A DNA stretch of 64,000 nt, from positions 91,961-155,960 of the forward strand of contig NZ_AFWV01000014.1 of the NCBI RefSeq assembly GCF_000223985.1, in the 5' to 3' direction. Both the position numbers and the translations under genes were made by a program. A model generated the notes under the pieces. It was not told where the DNA came from. It saw only the letters and a list, made by a program, of their open reading frames with translations, and did no database searches. The DNA is from Thiocapsa marina 5811 (GTDB lineage: Bacteria; Pseudomonadota; Gammaproteobacteria; Chromatiales; Chromatiaceae). This document shows, one piece after another, positions 28,211-39,701 of the stretch (position 1 is its first letter; each line of letters starts with the position of its first letter).

Positions 28211-29110
28211 TCAACGGTCGGGCTCGACCCGGGCGGAATTCAGGGTCACGCCGAGCGGCCCACGGGGGATCCAGGTCTCCACGACCCGCCCCCCGCGGCG
28301 GACCCGCACCGCAACCTGCTCGCCGTACTCGCCCTCGGTGGTTTTCCTGCGCAGCTCCGAGAAGTCGAACAACCGCTCCTCGGCGTAAGCCTCGATCAGG
28401 TCGCCCGGTTGCAGACCCGCGATCTCGGCGGCGGATCCGGGGATCACGGAATCGATCTTCACCCGGTTCTCCTCCCCCGTGGCAAAGAGGTAGCGATCGT
28501 AGATCTCGTCGCCGATCTCTTCACGAAGCGATCGCGCATCGGCGTTGATCCGAGACAGCTCCTCGCGATACTCCGCGCTCCCGAGCCAACCTTCCCGAAT
28601 CGCCTGATCGCGCAACGAGAGTCGTTCCAGCGAGCGCTGCGCCTCGCGCAGAACCAGATCCTCGGCCAAGCCCGGATCCACGCCCGCGGCCACGAGTGCA
28701 CCGCGCCGCTCCTCGGCGGTCCGCGGTGCCGGCGGCCGTGTCTCGTCGGCGGCCTTCGCCGCCGTCTCCGAGGCACTCAGGACGCGAGTCAAGCTCTGCT
28801 CCACGCTCGACAGGCGAACGCGCAGATCGGTGATCTGCGACTCCAGGCTCCTGAGCGCCTGCGGCGTCGGCGTATCGCCCGCGGAGACCGTCGGCACGTC
28901 CGGCGGCATCTCCGCGGGCGCGGCGGCGCCTTCGGTCACACCGAGCGCGGTCGGGATGTGCTCGTCCGTCTGCTCCTCGACGAAAGCGTCGGTCTCGGAT
29001 CGCGCCGACGGCGCGGGTTCGTTCAGGGCGATGTAGCCGGCGACGGCAACGGCGCCGAAGAAAGCGCCGAACGCGAAGCCGGCGGATAGAAGACGAGCGG
29101 CTGATTGCAT
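28211..29110 (-). CDS. Membrane-anchored coiled-coil PDZ-domain protein
   Basis: The 299-residue protein has one N-terminal membrane helix (about 6-28), an acidic linker, a helical region with heptad-like spacing (LESQITDLRVRLSSVEQSL) and a C-terminal PDZ domain (about 205-299: SVIPGSAAEIAGLQPGDLI, then a WIPRGPLG strand). There is no protease domain. It may tether or sense a periplasmic partner. I use the internal ATG with GGAG nine bases upstream, which puts the membrane helix right at the N-terminus. Confidence 0.8.
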   Translation of the reverse strand: MQSAARLLSAGFAFGAFFGAVAVAGYIALNEPAPSARSETDAFVEEQTDEHIPTALGVTEGAAAPAEMPPDVPTVSAGDTPTPQALRSLESQITDLRVRLSSVEQSLTRVLSASETAAKAADETRPPAPRTAEERRGALVAAGVDPGLAEDLVLREAQRSLERLSLRDQAIREGWLGSAEYREELSRINADARSLREEIGDEIYDRYLFATGEENRVKIDSVIPGSAAEIAGLQPGDLIEAYAEERLFDFSELRRKTTEGEYGEQVAVRVRRGGRVVETWIPRGPLGVTLNSARVEPDR

Positions 29111-29361
29111 TGCATCGATCTCCGGTGTCTGGACGTGAGCCTGCGACCGCAACCGATCCGCCGCGTTCCCGAGAGGATCGAGCCGCCGAACAAGGGCGTA
29201 CGCTTGATCATCGAACCGTCAAAACTGGTAAGCTCGTGTCGGTCATCGACCGCGGCAGCGTTTCCGTTGGTTTTCGGACCCATGCCCCGATGTACCCGCC
29301 AATGGCGTAAGGCAGAGCGTGGCGCTCCAGCCGAGCGATGGTCAACGAGGACAGCCTGAGA

Positions 29362-31287
<1,926 letters not shown>

Positions 31288-31339
31288 TCAAGGCCCTCGA
31301 CGGCCCACTCCCGCCCATCGGACGGGCGCACGAAATCAA

Positions 31340-31374
31340 GCCCTCGCAATCGATTGCGAGGGCTTTTTTGTTTT
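31340..31374 (+). terminator. Rho-independent terminator after ftsH
   Basis: GCCCTCGCAATC and its exact complement GATTGCGAGGGC form a 12-bp stem, followed by TTTTTTGTTTT. It isolates ftsH from the Maf gene. Confidence 0.95.
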
Positions 31375-31461
31375 ATACTTCAGCCCGATCGATCGAGCGC
31401 CCCGGCCTTGACAACAAGGCCTCGGGGCACCCTCCGGAAACCCCATCAGGATCCCGACAAC

Positions 31462-32052
31462 GTGCCTGCGCCCGCGCTCGTCCTTGCCTCGACTTCGCCC
31501 TATCGGCGCCAACTCCTGGAGCGTTTGGGCCTGCCGTTTACGAGCGCCGCTCCCGATATCGACGAACGACGTCGTCCCGGCGAATCCCCGCAGGTCCTGG
31601 TCCTGCGCCTGGCCGAGGCCAAGGCGAGGGCGATCGCGCCGACGCATCCGAACGCGCTCGTGATCGGCTCCGATCAAGTCGCCTGTATCGAGGACGACGT
31701 CTTGGGAAAGCCGGGCGACCGCGCCATTGCCGTTGGTCAACTGGAGCGAGCCTCGGGGCGGACGGTCGTCTTCCAGACCGGTTTATGTCTGCTCGACACG
31801 TCAAGCGGGCACGCGCAAACCCTCGTCGAACCCTATCGGGTCCATTTCAGACGGCTTGATCGGCGGCAGATCGAAGCCTACCTCGATCGTGAGCAACCCT
31901 TCGATTGCGCCGGCAGCTTCAAGTCGGAGGGATTGGGAATCGCGTTGTTCGAGCGCCTTGAAGGAGATGACCCCAATACCTTGATCGGCTTGCCGCTCAT
32001 TCGTTTGATCTCATTACTCGAATCAAAAGGCATACATCCGCTGAGCGCCTAG
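31462..32052 (+). CDS. Maf-family nucleotide pyrophosphatase (YceF-type)
   Basis: Maf proteins hydrolyse non-canonical nucleotides; the YceF subgroup acts on 7-methyl-GTP. The 196-residue protein has [17 protein letters not shown], the PDIDE motif, SDQVACI, LGKPG and the SFKSEGLGI loop. These fit YceF better than the dTTP/UTP-type YhdE, though the assignment is by similarity. The start is GTG with AGGA ten bases upstream; upstream in-frame codons run into the ftsH terminator. Confidence 0.92.
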   Translation: MPAPALVLASTSPYRRQLLERLGLPFTSAAPDIDERRRPGESPQVLVLRLAEAKARAIAPTHPNALVIGSDQVACIEDDVLGKPGDRAIAVGQLERASGRTVVFQTGLCLLDTSSGHAQTLVEPYRVHFRRLDRRQIEAYLDREQPFDCAGSFKSEGLGIALFERLEGDDPNTLIGLPLIRLISLLESKGIHPLSA

Positions 32053-32439
32053 CCAAGGACGCAGATCCGGGTCGAATTCAAACGTTTTGCACACGCATCG
32101 CATTCGCGCGCAATCGCGGTGATCAATTAGCCTATCACACTGAAATATATGAGATTCGATAGAGAAAGCTCAAGCGTTTTCAAGAATAAGAGACTGCCGA
32201 GCAGCATCAAGAAAGAAGGCGCTCGCCGTGCAATCGTCCATTGCAAAGACGGCTATCGTGAGCCAATATCAAACCGTCACCGAACAGACTGTATCGAACG
32301 CCTTGACCGAGTCGTCGGTGCCGCTGCCCATTCGCATGGCATTGCACCTGCCCCGAACGAGCCGGCACACCCATTCGGAGCATCCGCCGTCGCGGGGTTC
32401 AAGGCGCGCCGGGATCACGCTCGAGAGGACATGCGGACC
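32053..32439. other. Intergenic region, nothing recognised
   Basis: An open frame runs through most of this 387-bp gap into the transglycosylase gene, but its translation is unlike any leader I know and would bury the lipoprotein signal at residue ~100. The first 120 bp are AT-richer than the neighbourhood and are the likely promoter region. Confidence 0.4.
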
Positions 32440-34002
32440 ATGCCGACCTATCAGATCAGTTACAGAGGCCTGTCATTCCTGCTCTTGTCGATTGCTCTGC
32501 TTGCCTTGGGGGGCTGCGGCGGCGACGGCGGTCAGCGCGATGCCGGGGTGGAGGGCTGGACCCGAGGCGAGGTGGTTGCAGGCTCGGAGACCTTCCCCGT
32601 GCCGGCCGAGATCCAGCCCAACGTCGACTTCTGGCGTCACGTCTACGGGATTTGGGGGCGCAGCGATGTCGCGATACACGACGACCGGTACATGGACGTC
32701 ATCTACGAGGTCGTCAAACTGCCCTCGCCCATCAAGGAAGGCTACACGGACTCGCAGCGCGAGCTGGTGCGCTCCCGGACGGACGCCTACAAGGGCCAGC
32801 TCCGGCTGCTCGAAGAGCGCATGCGAACCGGACAGAGCCTCGGCAGCGGCGACAAGGCGCTCCTGGCAAAATTCGAGCAGTCCGGCGGAGGCCGGAGCGC
32901 GATCTACGGGTCTGCGGATCGCGTGCGCAGCCAACGTGGTCTGCGCGAACGTTTCCACCGCGGCGTGGAGATCAGCGGGCGCTACGACACCGCCTTCCGG
33001 GAGATCATGCGCAGTCACGGTGTCCCGGAGGATCTCGCCTATCTCCCGCACGTCGAATCCTCGTTTCAGACCAATGCCCGATCCGGCGTCGGCGCCGCGG
33101 GCGTGTGGCAGTTCATGCCGGCAACCGGGCGGATGTACATGAATGTCGACGGCACCGTCGACGAGCGACTCGATCCCATCACTGCGGCGGACGGCGCGGC
33201 GCAGTATCTGTCCCAGGCCCATCGCCGCCTCGGGAGCTGGCCGCTCGCCATCACCTCCTACAACCACGGCCAGGGCGGTATGGCGAACGCCAAGGCGCAA
33301 CACGGCAACGACATCGGCGCCATCGTGAAGAACTACCGAGGTCAGTACTTCGGCTTCGCATCGCGAAACTTCTACGCCGAATTCATCGCCGCTCGCGAGG
33401 TCACGCGCAACGCCGATCGGTATTTCCCGGAGGGCGTCCGCCCGGAGGAGCCTTGGCCCCACGAGCGACTGGTCCTTCAACACGCCATGCCGGTGGAGCA
33501 CCTCGCCGGACACTACGGCGTGTCCCCGTATCGCCTCGCCGACCTAAACATGCATTGGCGCGACCCCGCACGCGACGGGCGTGCGTATCTGCCCCCCGGC
33601 AGCACGGTGTGGCTCCCGGCCGGAACCAAACGGCGCGTCGCCAGCCATCCGCCGCCGGTCTCCAATACGATGGTCGCCCGTGCCGAGCCCAAGGCATCGC
33701 CGGTGGCTCGTCAGGCCATTGCCAAGGTCGATCGGCCCGTCGCCAAACCGACAACCAAGTCGACGGCCTCGGCGAAGCCCGCGGCGAAAGCGCCCGCCAA
33801 GCAGATCGCCAAGTCATCCGCCGCTCAAACGTCGAAAAAATCGACCAGCGCGGCGCGCTACCATGTCGTGAAGCCGCAGGAGACGCTCTATCGCGTCGCG
33901 GTTCAGAACGGCATCACGGTCGCCGAGCTGCGCAAGCTCAATAAGATGCGGCCCGACGACAACAAGATCCGTCCGGGACAGAAGCTCAAGGTCAGCATTT
34001 AA
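32440..34002 (+). CDS. MltD-like lytic transglycosylase with LysM
   Basis: The 520-residue lipoprotein cleaves peptidoglycan glycan strands with formation of anhydro-muropeptides, the substrates that NagZ later recycles. A lipoprotein signal (LLALGGC) is followed by a helical region, an SLT domain (DLAYLPHVESSFQTNARS with the catalytic glutamate, GVWQFMPATGRMY, SYNHGQGGM), a Lys/Ala/Pro-rich linker and one C-terminal LysM repeat (YHVVKPQETLYRVA.QNGI). MltD of E. coli has more LysM copies. I chose the ATG giving an immediate signal peptide, with AGAGG upstream. The stop codon is inside a repeat element. Confidence 0.92.
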   Translation: MPTYQISYRGLSFLLLSIALLALGGCGGDGGQRDAGVEGWTRGEVVAGSETFPVPAEIQPNVDFWRHVYGIWGRSDVAIHDDRYMDVIYEVVKLPSPIKEGYTDSQRELVRSRTDAYKGQLRLLEERMRTGQSLGSGDKALLAKFEQSGGGRSAIYGSADRVRSQRGLRERFHRGVEISGRYDTAFREIMRSHGVPEDLAYLPHVESSFQTNARSGVGAAGVWQFMPATGRMYMNVDGTVDERLDPITAADGAAQYLSQAHRRLGSWPLAITSYNHGQGGMANAKAQHGNDIGAIVKNYRGQYFGFASRNFYAEFIAAREVTRNADRYFPEGVRPEEPWPHERLVLQHAMPVEHLAGHYGVSPYRLADLNMHWRDPARDGRAYLPPGSTVWLPAGTKRRVASHPPPVSNTMVARAEPKASPVARQAIAKVDRPVAKPTTKSTASAKPAAKAPAKQIAKSSAAQTSKKSTSAARYHVVKPQETLYRVAVQNGITVAELRKLNKMRPDDNKIRPGQKLKVSI

Positions 34003-34085
34003 ACCGCGTTCAGAGGGACATTAACGGAATTTGAGCGAGTCCGGCGTGGTGCGAACCAACGACGGTCGGCGCGACGCGGTTTAAA
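33998..34085. repeat. TTAAACCGCG-type element
   Basis: TTTAAACCGCGTTC and GACGCGGTTTAAA bound an 88-bp element. The left end supplies the TAA stop of the transglycosylase gene. A second AT-rich TTTAAAAAC follows the right end. Confidence 0.8.
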
Positions 34086-34212
34086 TGAAGTTTAAAAACA
34101 AAGATCCGGAAAACAAGCCTACGGCAGTTCGTCGGCTCTATGGGGCTCGACTTTCCGCTTGCGGACCCAGCAGCTACCGGCCGCGTGTTGTTGTTTCGGG
34201 GCGTCCGTCGCA

Positions 34213-34488
34213 GTGACGCTATGGGTCGAGAGCATTGGCTTTGCTGCGGCGGCGCTCACCACAGTCTCCTTCGTGCCGCAGGTGGTGCACACCCTGCGCA
34301 CCCGCGACACGCGGGCCATCTCGCTTTGGATGTATGCGCTCTTCAGCGCAGGCGTCGCGCTCTGGGGACTTTACGGTCTCATGATCGGCTCCTGGCCCGT
34401 GATCACCGCGAACGTCATCACCTTGGCGCTCGCCTCCATCGTTCTGTGGCACAAGCTCCGCGAAAGGCCGCAGAGTCCGCCCGGGTAG
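34213..34488 (+). CDS. SemiSWEET-type PQ-loop membrane protein
   Basis: The 91-residue protein has three membrane helices with the MtN3/SemiSWEET pattern: a first helix with TTVSFVPQVVHTLRTRDTR (the PQ loop), then SLWMYALFSAGVALWGLYG and a final helix. SemiSWEETs dimerise to form sugar channels; the substrate here is unknown. I chose a GTG start that gives normal family length; a TTG 54 bases upstream is possible but its codons look non-coding. It stands alone among repeats. Confidence 0.82.
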   Translation: MTLWVESIGFAAAALTTVSFVPQVVHTLRTRDTRAISLWMYALFSAGVALWGLYGLMIGSWPVITANVITLALASIVLWHKLRERPQSPPG

Positions 34489-34498
34489 CTTTCCGGTT

Positions 34499-34609
34499 GT
34501 AGTCGTCCTCTTTGAAGCGTCCCGGGTGCCGGCGGGGTCCCGCTCCACCGGACGCTCTCGGGCAGTCGGATCGGCTGAAGAAGACGACTGCAAGTCGTCT
34601 ATCCCGGGG
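34499..34609. repeat. REP-like inverted pair, second locus
   Basis: GTAGTCGTCCTCTTTGAAG at 34499-34517 and GAAGAAGACGACTGC running on into AAGTCGTCTATCCCGGGG at 34577-34609 are the same units as at 12.05-12.27 kb, again in inverted orientation, here closer together. Confidence 0.72.
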
Positions 34610-34639
34610 CGTGTCGAGAGATTCTTTCCCGGAAATCAC

Positions 34640-34728
34640 CTTAAACCACGTCGACGCCGACTTCGCAGATTAAAGACCAACGGGCTGTCTTCTCAAAACC
34701 ACGCATACCCTGCCCGACGCGGTTTAAA
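34640..34728. repeat. TTAAACCGCG-type element
   Basis: CTTAAACCACGTCG and GACGCGGTTTAAA bound an 89-bp element, with one mismatch in the stem. The preceding CCCGGAAATCAC is shared with the copy at 42.3 kb, so the conserved unit extends beyond the inverted repeat. The right end contains the stop codon of the Pat-like gene. Confidence 0.78.
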
Positions 34729-37402
34729 GCACCTTGCTCACCCATTTGACCGCCATGTCCTGCGGGTCGCTCTCGATGCGAAACCCGAGCGACTTGACCA
34801 GGGCCAGCATCCGACTGTTGGCGCTGAGCACCTCGCCGTCCATGACACGAAAGCCGCGCGAGCGGGCGTTCTGCATCAAAGAGCGCATCAATCTCGCGCC
34901 GATTCCGAGGTTTCGCCAGGTATCGGAGACCACGATCGCGAACTCGCAGGCCTCCCCACCCGGTCGTGCCATATAGCGGGCCACACCGACCTGGACATCG
35001 GCCCCGTCGTGCTCGACCACGCCGATCAGGGCCATCTCCCGGTCGTAGTCGATCTGGGTGAAGCGCACCAGCATCTCGGGCGTCAGCTCCTTGATCGCCT
35101 GCATGAACCTGAAATACTTGGTCTGCTCGGAAAGCCCCCGAACGAACTCCTGCTCCATCTGGGCGTCTTCCGGACGAATCGGTCGAATCACCAGATCCTT
35201 GCCGTCCGGCAGCTGGACGCGCTCGATGAGGTGACTCGGATAGGGATGGATCGCCATGTGCCCATAGGTGGTCTGCTGGGGCGGACGATAATCGACCTGG
35301 ATGCGCGCATCCACGGCGACGACATCCTTGTCGTTGCCGATCAGCGGGTTGATGTCCATCGAGATAATCTCGGGCAACTCGCAGACCATCTCAGAAACCC
35401 GTTGAAGAATCTTTGCCAAGGCCACGCGATTCATCGGCGGCATATGCTGAAAGGCACCCATAAGACGCACGATCCGGGTGTGGTCGATCATGGTCTGGAT
35501 GATGAAGGCGTTGAGCGGCGGCAGACCGAGCGCGCGGTCTTCGAGGACCTCGACCTTGGTGCCGCCGGCACCGAAACTGATGACGGGACCGAAGATCCGG
35601 TCCCGGGTCACGCCGATCATCAGCTCGCGTGCCGCACGTGTGGAGGCCATGTGCTCGACCGTGATCCCTTCCATCCGGGCGTCCGGACGCAGCCGCTTGG
35701 CACGCTCGACGATCTCGGTGAAGGTCCGGCGCACCGATTGGGCATCGTCGATATTCAGACGCACGCCGTCGACATCGGACTTGTGCTCCAGATCCGGCGA
35801 GTTGATCTTCATCACCACCGGAAAGCCCAGGGCTTGTGCCGCCATCAGGGCCTCGTTCGGCGTGCGGGTCAACACCGCCTGCATGGTCGGGATGCGAAAC
35901 GCGGAGAGGATCGCCTTCGCCTCGACCGTGCCCAGGGTCTTGCGTCCCTCGGCCATCACGCCCTCGATGATCAGGCGCGCGCCCTCCACGTCCGGCGCGT
36001 CCTCCTGCGAGAGCGGGCCGGGCGACTGCATCAGTAGCTTCTGGTTGCGCTGGTGGGTGGCGAGGAAGGAGAAGGCATCGATCGCCACCTCCGGGCTGTC
36101 GAAGTGCGGCACGTCGTGCTCGGCCAAGAGCTCCTGGGCCTCGGCGACCCGCTTCCCACCCATCCAACAGGCGAGCACCGGCTTGCGGCTGTCCTTGGTC
36201 GCCGCGATGACCTGCTCGGCAGTCGCAACGGGGTCTCCGAACACCAAGGGCGCCAGGATACAGAGCACACCGTCGACCTCCGGGTCCGCCAGACAGGCGT
36301 CCAAGGCAAGCCGATAGCGCTCCGGCGGGGCGTCGCCGATGATATCGATCGGGTTGCCGTGCGACCAATGGTCCGGCAACGCCTTCTCCAGCGTCTGGCG
36401 CGTCGTATCGCTGATCTGGGCGAGCGAGAGCCCAAGCTCGATGATGCGATCGGCAGCCAGCACACCCGGTCCGCCGCCGTTGGTGATCACGGCGATGCGG
36501 TCGCCCGCCAGACGCCGACGCGTCCCGAAGACCTGTGCGGCCGCGAACAGCTGATCCAGATTGGAGACCTGCACCACGCCTGCGCGCTCGGTGACGGCGC
36601 GGAAGACGTCGGCGGAGCCCACATAGGCACCGGTGTGCGACTTGACCGCACGGGTCCCGGCCGGATGCCGCCCCGCCTTGACCACGACGACGGGTTTCAA
36701 CCGCGCCGCCGCACGCAGCCCGCTCATGAAATGGCGCGCGTTGCGGATCCCCTCCACGTAAAGCAGGATGCATTGCGTCTGGCTGTCCAGGGCGAGATAG
36801 TCGAGCACGTCGCCGAAGTCGACATCGGCCGCCGCACCCAGCGAGACCATCGCCGAAAAACCGATACGCCGGCGCTCCGACCAATCGATCATCGCCGTAC
36901 AGATCGCACCGGATTGCGACACCAAGGCAACATTGCCGCGGCGTGGAAGATCTTGTCCGACGCTGGCGTTCAAACCGTGTTGCGGACGCATCGCCCCGAT
37001 GCAGTTGGGTCCGAGGACGCGGATACGGTTGCTGCGGGCCGCTTCGACCATCCGCTCCTGAAGCGTGATCCCGCGTTCGCCGTACTCGCCGAAACCGGCC
37101 GAGTGGACCACCGCCACCTTGACCCCGTAGCCGCCGCACTGATTGAGGATCGCCGGAACGCGATCGGCGGGCGCGGCGATCAGCGCCAGGTCCACATGTT
37201 TGTCGAGCTGAGCGAGGTCGCGATAGCAAGGCTCCCCGGCCACCTCCTTGTACTTGGGATTGATCGCGTAGGCATTGCCTTTGAATCCACCGGCCAGCAG
37301 ATTGCGAAACACCATGCCGCCGATGGACCCCTCGCTGTCGCTGGCGCCGAAGACCGCCACGGCGGTCGGCGTGAAGAGTTGTTCGATATCGGATACGCGC
37401 AT
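34724..37402 (-). CDS. Pat-type fusion: ADP-forming acyl-CoA synthetase-like + GNAT
   Basis: The 892-residue protein has the order CoA-binding Rossmann (about 15-130, VFGASDSEGSIGG), succinyl-CoA ligase-like domains (to about 460), ATP-grasp (about 490-690) and a C-terminal GNAT domain (about 720-885, DTWRNLGIGARLMRSLM). This is the architecture of Pat/PatZ (YfiQ), which acetylates lysines, for example of acetyl-CoA synthetase. The SHTG motif carries His256, matching the phosphorylated histidine of ADP-forming acetyl-CoA synthetases; as I recall, enteric Pat has lost it. So ligase activity may be retained. I chose the ATG with GGGAGG upstream. It is divergent from an HDAC-family gene. Confidence 0.9.
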   Translation of the reverse strand: MRVSDIEQLFTPTAVAVFGASDSEGSIGGMVFRNLLAGGFKGNAYAINPKYKEVAGEPCYRDLAQLDKHVDLALIAAPADRVPAILNQCGGYGVKVAVVHSAGFGEYGERGITLQERMVEAARSNRIRVLGPNCIGAMRPQHGLNASVGQDLPRRGNVALVSQSGAICTAMIDWSERRRIGFSAMVSLGAAADVDFGDVLDYLALDSQTQCILLYVEGIRNARHFMSGLRAAARLKPVVVVKAGRHPAGTRAVKSHTGAYVGSADVFRAVTERAGVVQVSNLDQLFAAAQVFGTRRRLAGDRIAVITNGGGPGVLAADRIIELGLSLAQISDTTRQTLEKALPDHWSHGNPIDIIGDAPPERYRLALDACLADPEVDGVLCILAPLVFGDPVATAEQVIAATKDSRKPVLACWMGGKRVAEAQELLAEHDVPHFDSPEVAIDAFSFLATHQRNQKLLMQSPGPLSQEDAPDVEGARLIIEGVMAEGRKTLGTVEAKAILSAFRIPTMQAVLTRTPNEALMAAQALGFPVVMKINSPDLEHKSDVDGVRLNIDDAQSVRRTFTEIVERAKRLRPDARMEGITVEHMASTRAARELMIGVTRDRIFGPVISFGAGGTKVEVLEDRALGLPPLNAFIIQTMIDHTRIVRLMGAFQHMPPMNRVALAKILQRVSEMVCELPEIISMDINPLIGNDKDVVAVDARIQVDYRPPQQTTYGHMAIHPYPSHLIERVQLPDGKDLVIRPIRPEDAQMEQEFVRGLSEQTKYFRFMQAIKELTPEMLVRFTQIDYDREMALIGVVEHDGADVQVGVARYMARPGGEACEFAIVVSDTWRNLGIGARLMRSLMQNARSRGFRVMDGEVLSANSRMLALVKSLGFRIESDPQDMAVKWVSKVL

Positions 37403-37436
37403 GGAATCGCCCTCCCGGGCAATAAAAAGGATTAAG

Positions 37437-37536
37437 CTAAACCGCGTTCGAAACGCGTCCGGCGCGACACGCGCAGGTACTGCATCGGCTTCGGTCTCGG
37501 ATGCATCCACGGGTATCGGCGTCGACGCGTTTCGAA
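37437..37536. repeat. TTAAACCGCG-related element, rearranged
   Basis: CTAAACCGCG opens the element, but the long inverted repeat is TTCGAAACGCGTC (37447-37459) with GACGCGTTTCGAA (37524-37536). It lies in the divergent promoter region between the Pat-like and HDAC-like genes and appears to be a variant of the family. Confidence 0.55.
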
Positions 37537-37653
37537 GACGAAACGATAGGATTCAGGGATTCGACACCGGCGCCTCGACACGCCGAACGACAACGAGAAT
37601 TGCCCGGGCGCCGTTAGGGTCCCGCGCGCGATCAATGCCTTGAGGACCTTTGC

Positions 37654-38586
37654 ATGAACCTCGCCTTTGTTTCTCACCCATTCTGTCAGCAGCACAAGAT
37701 GGGCGCGCACCATCCCGAGTGTCCGGAGCGGCTCTACGCCATCCAGGATCGCATGATCGCCTCGGGGATGGAGATGTTGGTCACCCACTACGACGCACCC
37801 GAGGCGAGCGTGGCGCAGTTGACCCGCGTGCACGATGCGGACTATGTCCAGGGACTGATCGACGCCGCCCCGGAGGTCGACGACGTCTTGGTCTGGGTCG
37901 ACGGCGACACCGCCATGAACAGCCACACCCTGCCCGCTGCCCTGCGCTCGGCCGGCGGCGCCATCCTCGGGGTCGACCTGGTGATGAGCGAAAAACATCA
38001 CGCTGCCTTTTGTTGCGTGCGCCCGCCCGGCCATCATGCCGGACGGCGCTCGGCGGGCGGATTCTGTCTCTTCAACAACGTCGCCGTCGGCGCCGCACAT
38101 GCGATGGCCGAGCACGGCATCAAGCGGATCGCCATCGTCGATTTCGACGTCCATCACGGCAACGGAACCGAGGAGATCTTCAGCGGCGACGAGCGGGTGC
38201 TCTTCTGCTCGAGCTTCCAGCACCCCTTCTATCCCGGATGCGGCGCGGATACCAAGGCGCCGAACATCCTCAACCTGCCACTCCCCAAGCTGACCGACGG
38301 GGCCGCCTTCCGGGCCGCCGTGGAGGCCGCATGGCTGCCCAAGCTCGACGCCTTCGCGCCTGAGCTGATCATGATCTCGGCGGGGTTCGACGGGCATGTC
38401 GAGGACGACATGGCGCACTTCAATCTGCGCGAGCCCGATTATGCCTGGATCACTCGCGAGCTCCACCTGCTCGCACGCCGGCATGCACAAGAGCGTGTCG
38501 TGTCCTGCCTGGAAGGCGGCTACAGTCTGTCCGCGCTCGGACGCAGCGTCAGTGCCCATGTCGATGAATTGATCGGGCACGCATGA
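37654..38586 (+). CDS. HDAC-family deacetylase
   Basis: The 310-residue protein is a class II-like histone deacetylase/acetylpolyamine amidohydrolase homologue. It has HPECPERL near the start, the catalytic pair H127-H128 in RPPGHHAG, zinc ligands D165 and H167 in DFDVHHGNGT, SAGFDGH with the third ligand, and LEGGYSLSALG at the end. Such enzymes remove acetyl groups from lysine or polyamines; bacterial substrates vary. The Pat-type acetyltransferase is divergently transcribed 250 bp away, so lysine deacetylation is a reasonable inference. Confidence 0.94.
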   Translation: MNLAFVSHPFCQQHKMGAHHPECPERLYAIQDRMIASGMEMLVTHYDAPEASVAQLTRVHDADYVQGLIDAAPEVDDVLVWVDGDTAMNSHTLPAALRSAGGAILGVDLVMSEKHHAAFCCVRPPGHHAGRRSAGGFCLFNNVAVGAAHAMAEHGIKRIAIVDFDVHHGNGTEEIFSGDERVLFCSSFQHPFYPGCGADTKAPNILNLPLPKLTDGAAFRAAVEAAWLPKLDAFAPELIMISAGFDGHVEDDMAHFNLREPDYAWITRELHLLARRHAQERVVSCLEGGYSLSALGRSVSAHVDELIGHA

Positions 38587-38872
38587 TGCCATCGCGGCGA
38601 TACGGATCGGGGTCGAGAGGGGCGTCCCAACAGCCTGTTGCGTTGCAGCATTAGGATAGAGAGGTCCCGCCCGTGCCGCAATGCCGATCACGCATCCATC
38701 AGATGCCGATCATGCTTGCAGCGCCCCGCGCCGGACAGACGGCGCCGGGGTTGTCATCCGGACCCAACGGCCTGACCTTTGCGAAACCACGACGGGCGCC
38801 GCCTTTCGATGCGCCCCGCCGCGGAGCCCGACCTGCCACGAAGCTCAGTCAACCACCGGATCGGAGAGACTC

Positions 38873-39658
38873 ATGAGAAGAACATCGACCCACATGGCCG
38901 CGTTGCTCCTCTGCGCACCTCTCGTTGCAGGCGCCGCCATCCAAACCGAACGCGTCGAATATCGCGACGGCGACACCGTCCTGACGGGGTACCTCAGCTA
39001 CGACGATGCGATCGAGGGCAAACGACCCGGGGTGCTCGTCATCCATGAGTGGTGGGGCCTGAACGACTACGCGAAGAAACGCGCGGAGATGCTCGCCGAG
39101 CTCGGCTATGTCGCCTTTGCCGCCGACATGTACGGAGACAACAAGGTGACCGACCATGCGCCGGACGCCAAGGGCTGGATGGAGCAGATCACCGCCAATC
39201 AGTCGGCTTGGCAGCAACGCGCCATGGCCGGACTCGACACCCTCAAGGCCAGCGAGCGCGTCGATACCGAGAAGCTCGCCGCCATCGGCTACTGCTTCGG
39301 CGGCGCCACCGTGATGCAGATGGCCTATGCCGGCGCCGATCTGGACGGCGTTGCGAGCTTTCACGGATCCCTGCCCCCGGCAAGCAACCTGGAGCCCGGC
39401 ACCATCAAGCCCAGCATCCTGATCGCCCACGGCGAAGCCGACAGCTTCGTCCCGCCCGAGCGTATCGCCGCTTTCAAGGAAGGACTGGACACCGCCGGAG
39501 CCGATTGGCAGATGATCATCTACTCGGGCGCACGCCACGGCTTCACCAACCCGGGCGCCGCCGCCTACGGCATGGACGCACTCGCCTACGATCCCAAGGC
39601 CGATGCGCGGTCGTGGACATTGATGCAGGGATTCTTCGACGAGGTCTTCTCGGACTGA
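38873..39658 (+). CDS. Exported dienelactone hydrolase-family protein
   Basis: The 261-residue alpha/beta hydrolase has a cleavable signal peptide (LLLCAPLVAGA) followed by the DLH fold: HEWWGLNDYAKKRAEMLAELG, the nucleophile elbow GYCFGG with cysteine, the aspartate in HGEAD and the histidine in ARHGF. The Cys-Asp-His triad is that of dienelactone hydrolases, but exported members are of unknown substrate, so no pathway is assigned. The ATG is supported by GGAGAG upstream. The 286 bp before it show nothing recognisable. Its TGA runs into a partial ACCGCGTT half-element. Confidence 0.9.
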   Translation: MRRTSTHMAALLLCAPLVAGAAIQTERVEYRDGDTVLTGYLSYDDAIEGKRPGVLVIHEWWGLNDYAKKRAEMLAELGYVAFAADMYGDNKVTDHAPDAKGWMEQITANQSAWQQRAMAGLDTLKASERVDTEKLAAIGYCFGGATVMQMAYAGADLDGVASFHGSLPPASNLEPGTIKPSILIAHGEADSFVPPERIAAFKEGLDTAGADWQMIIYSGARHGFTNPGAAAYGMDALAYDPKADARSWTLMQGFFDEVFSD

Positions 39659-39701
39659 ACCGCGTTCGGCTGGACATGCTCGCCCTTACAAAATCCCGGC
39701 C

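Noticed and set aside
32149..32439. N-terminal extension of the transglycosylase
   Set aside because: It would bury the lipoprotein signal about 100 residues inside; the codons show no protein-like pattern.
33640..33870. Lys/Ala/Pro-rich stretch looking like a histone H1-like gene
   Set aside because: It is the linker between the SLT and LysM domains of the transglycosylase, in frame with both.
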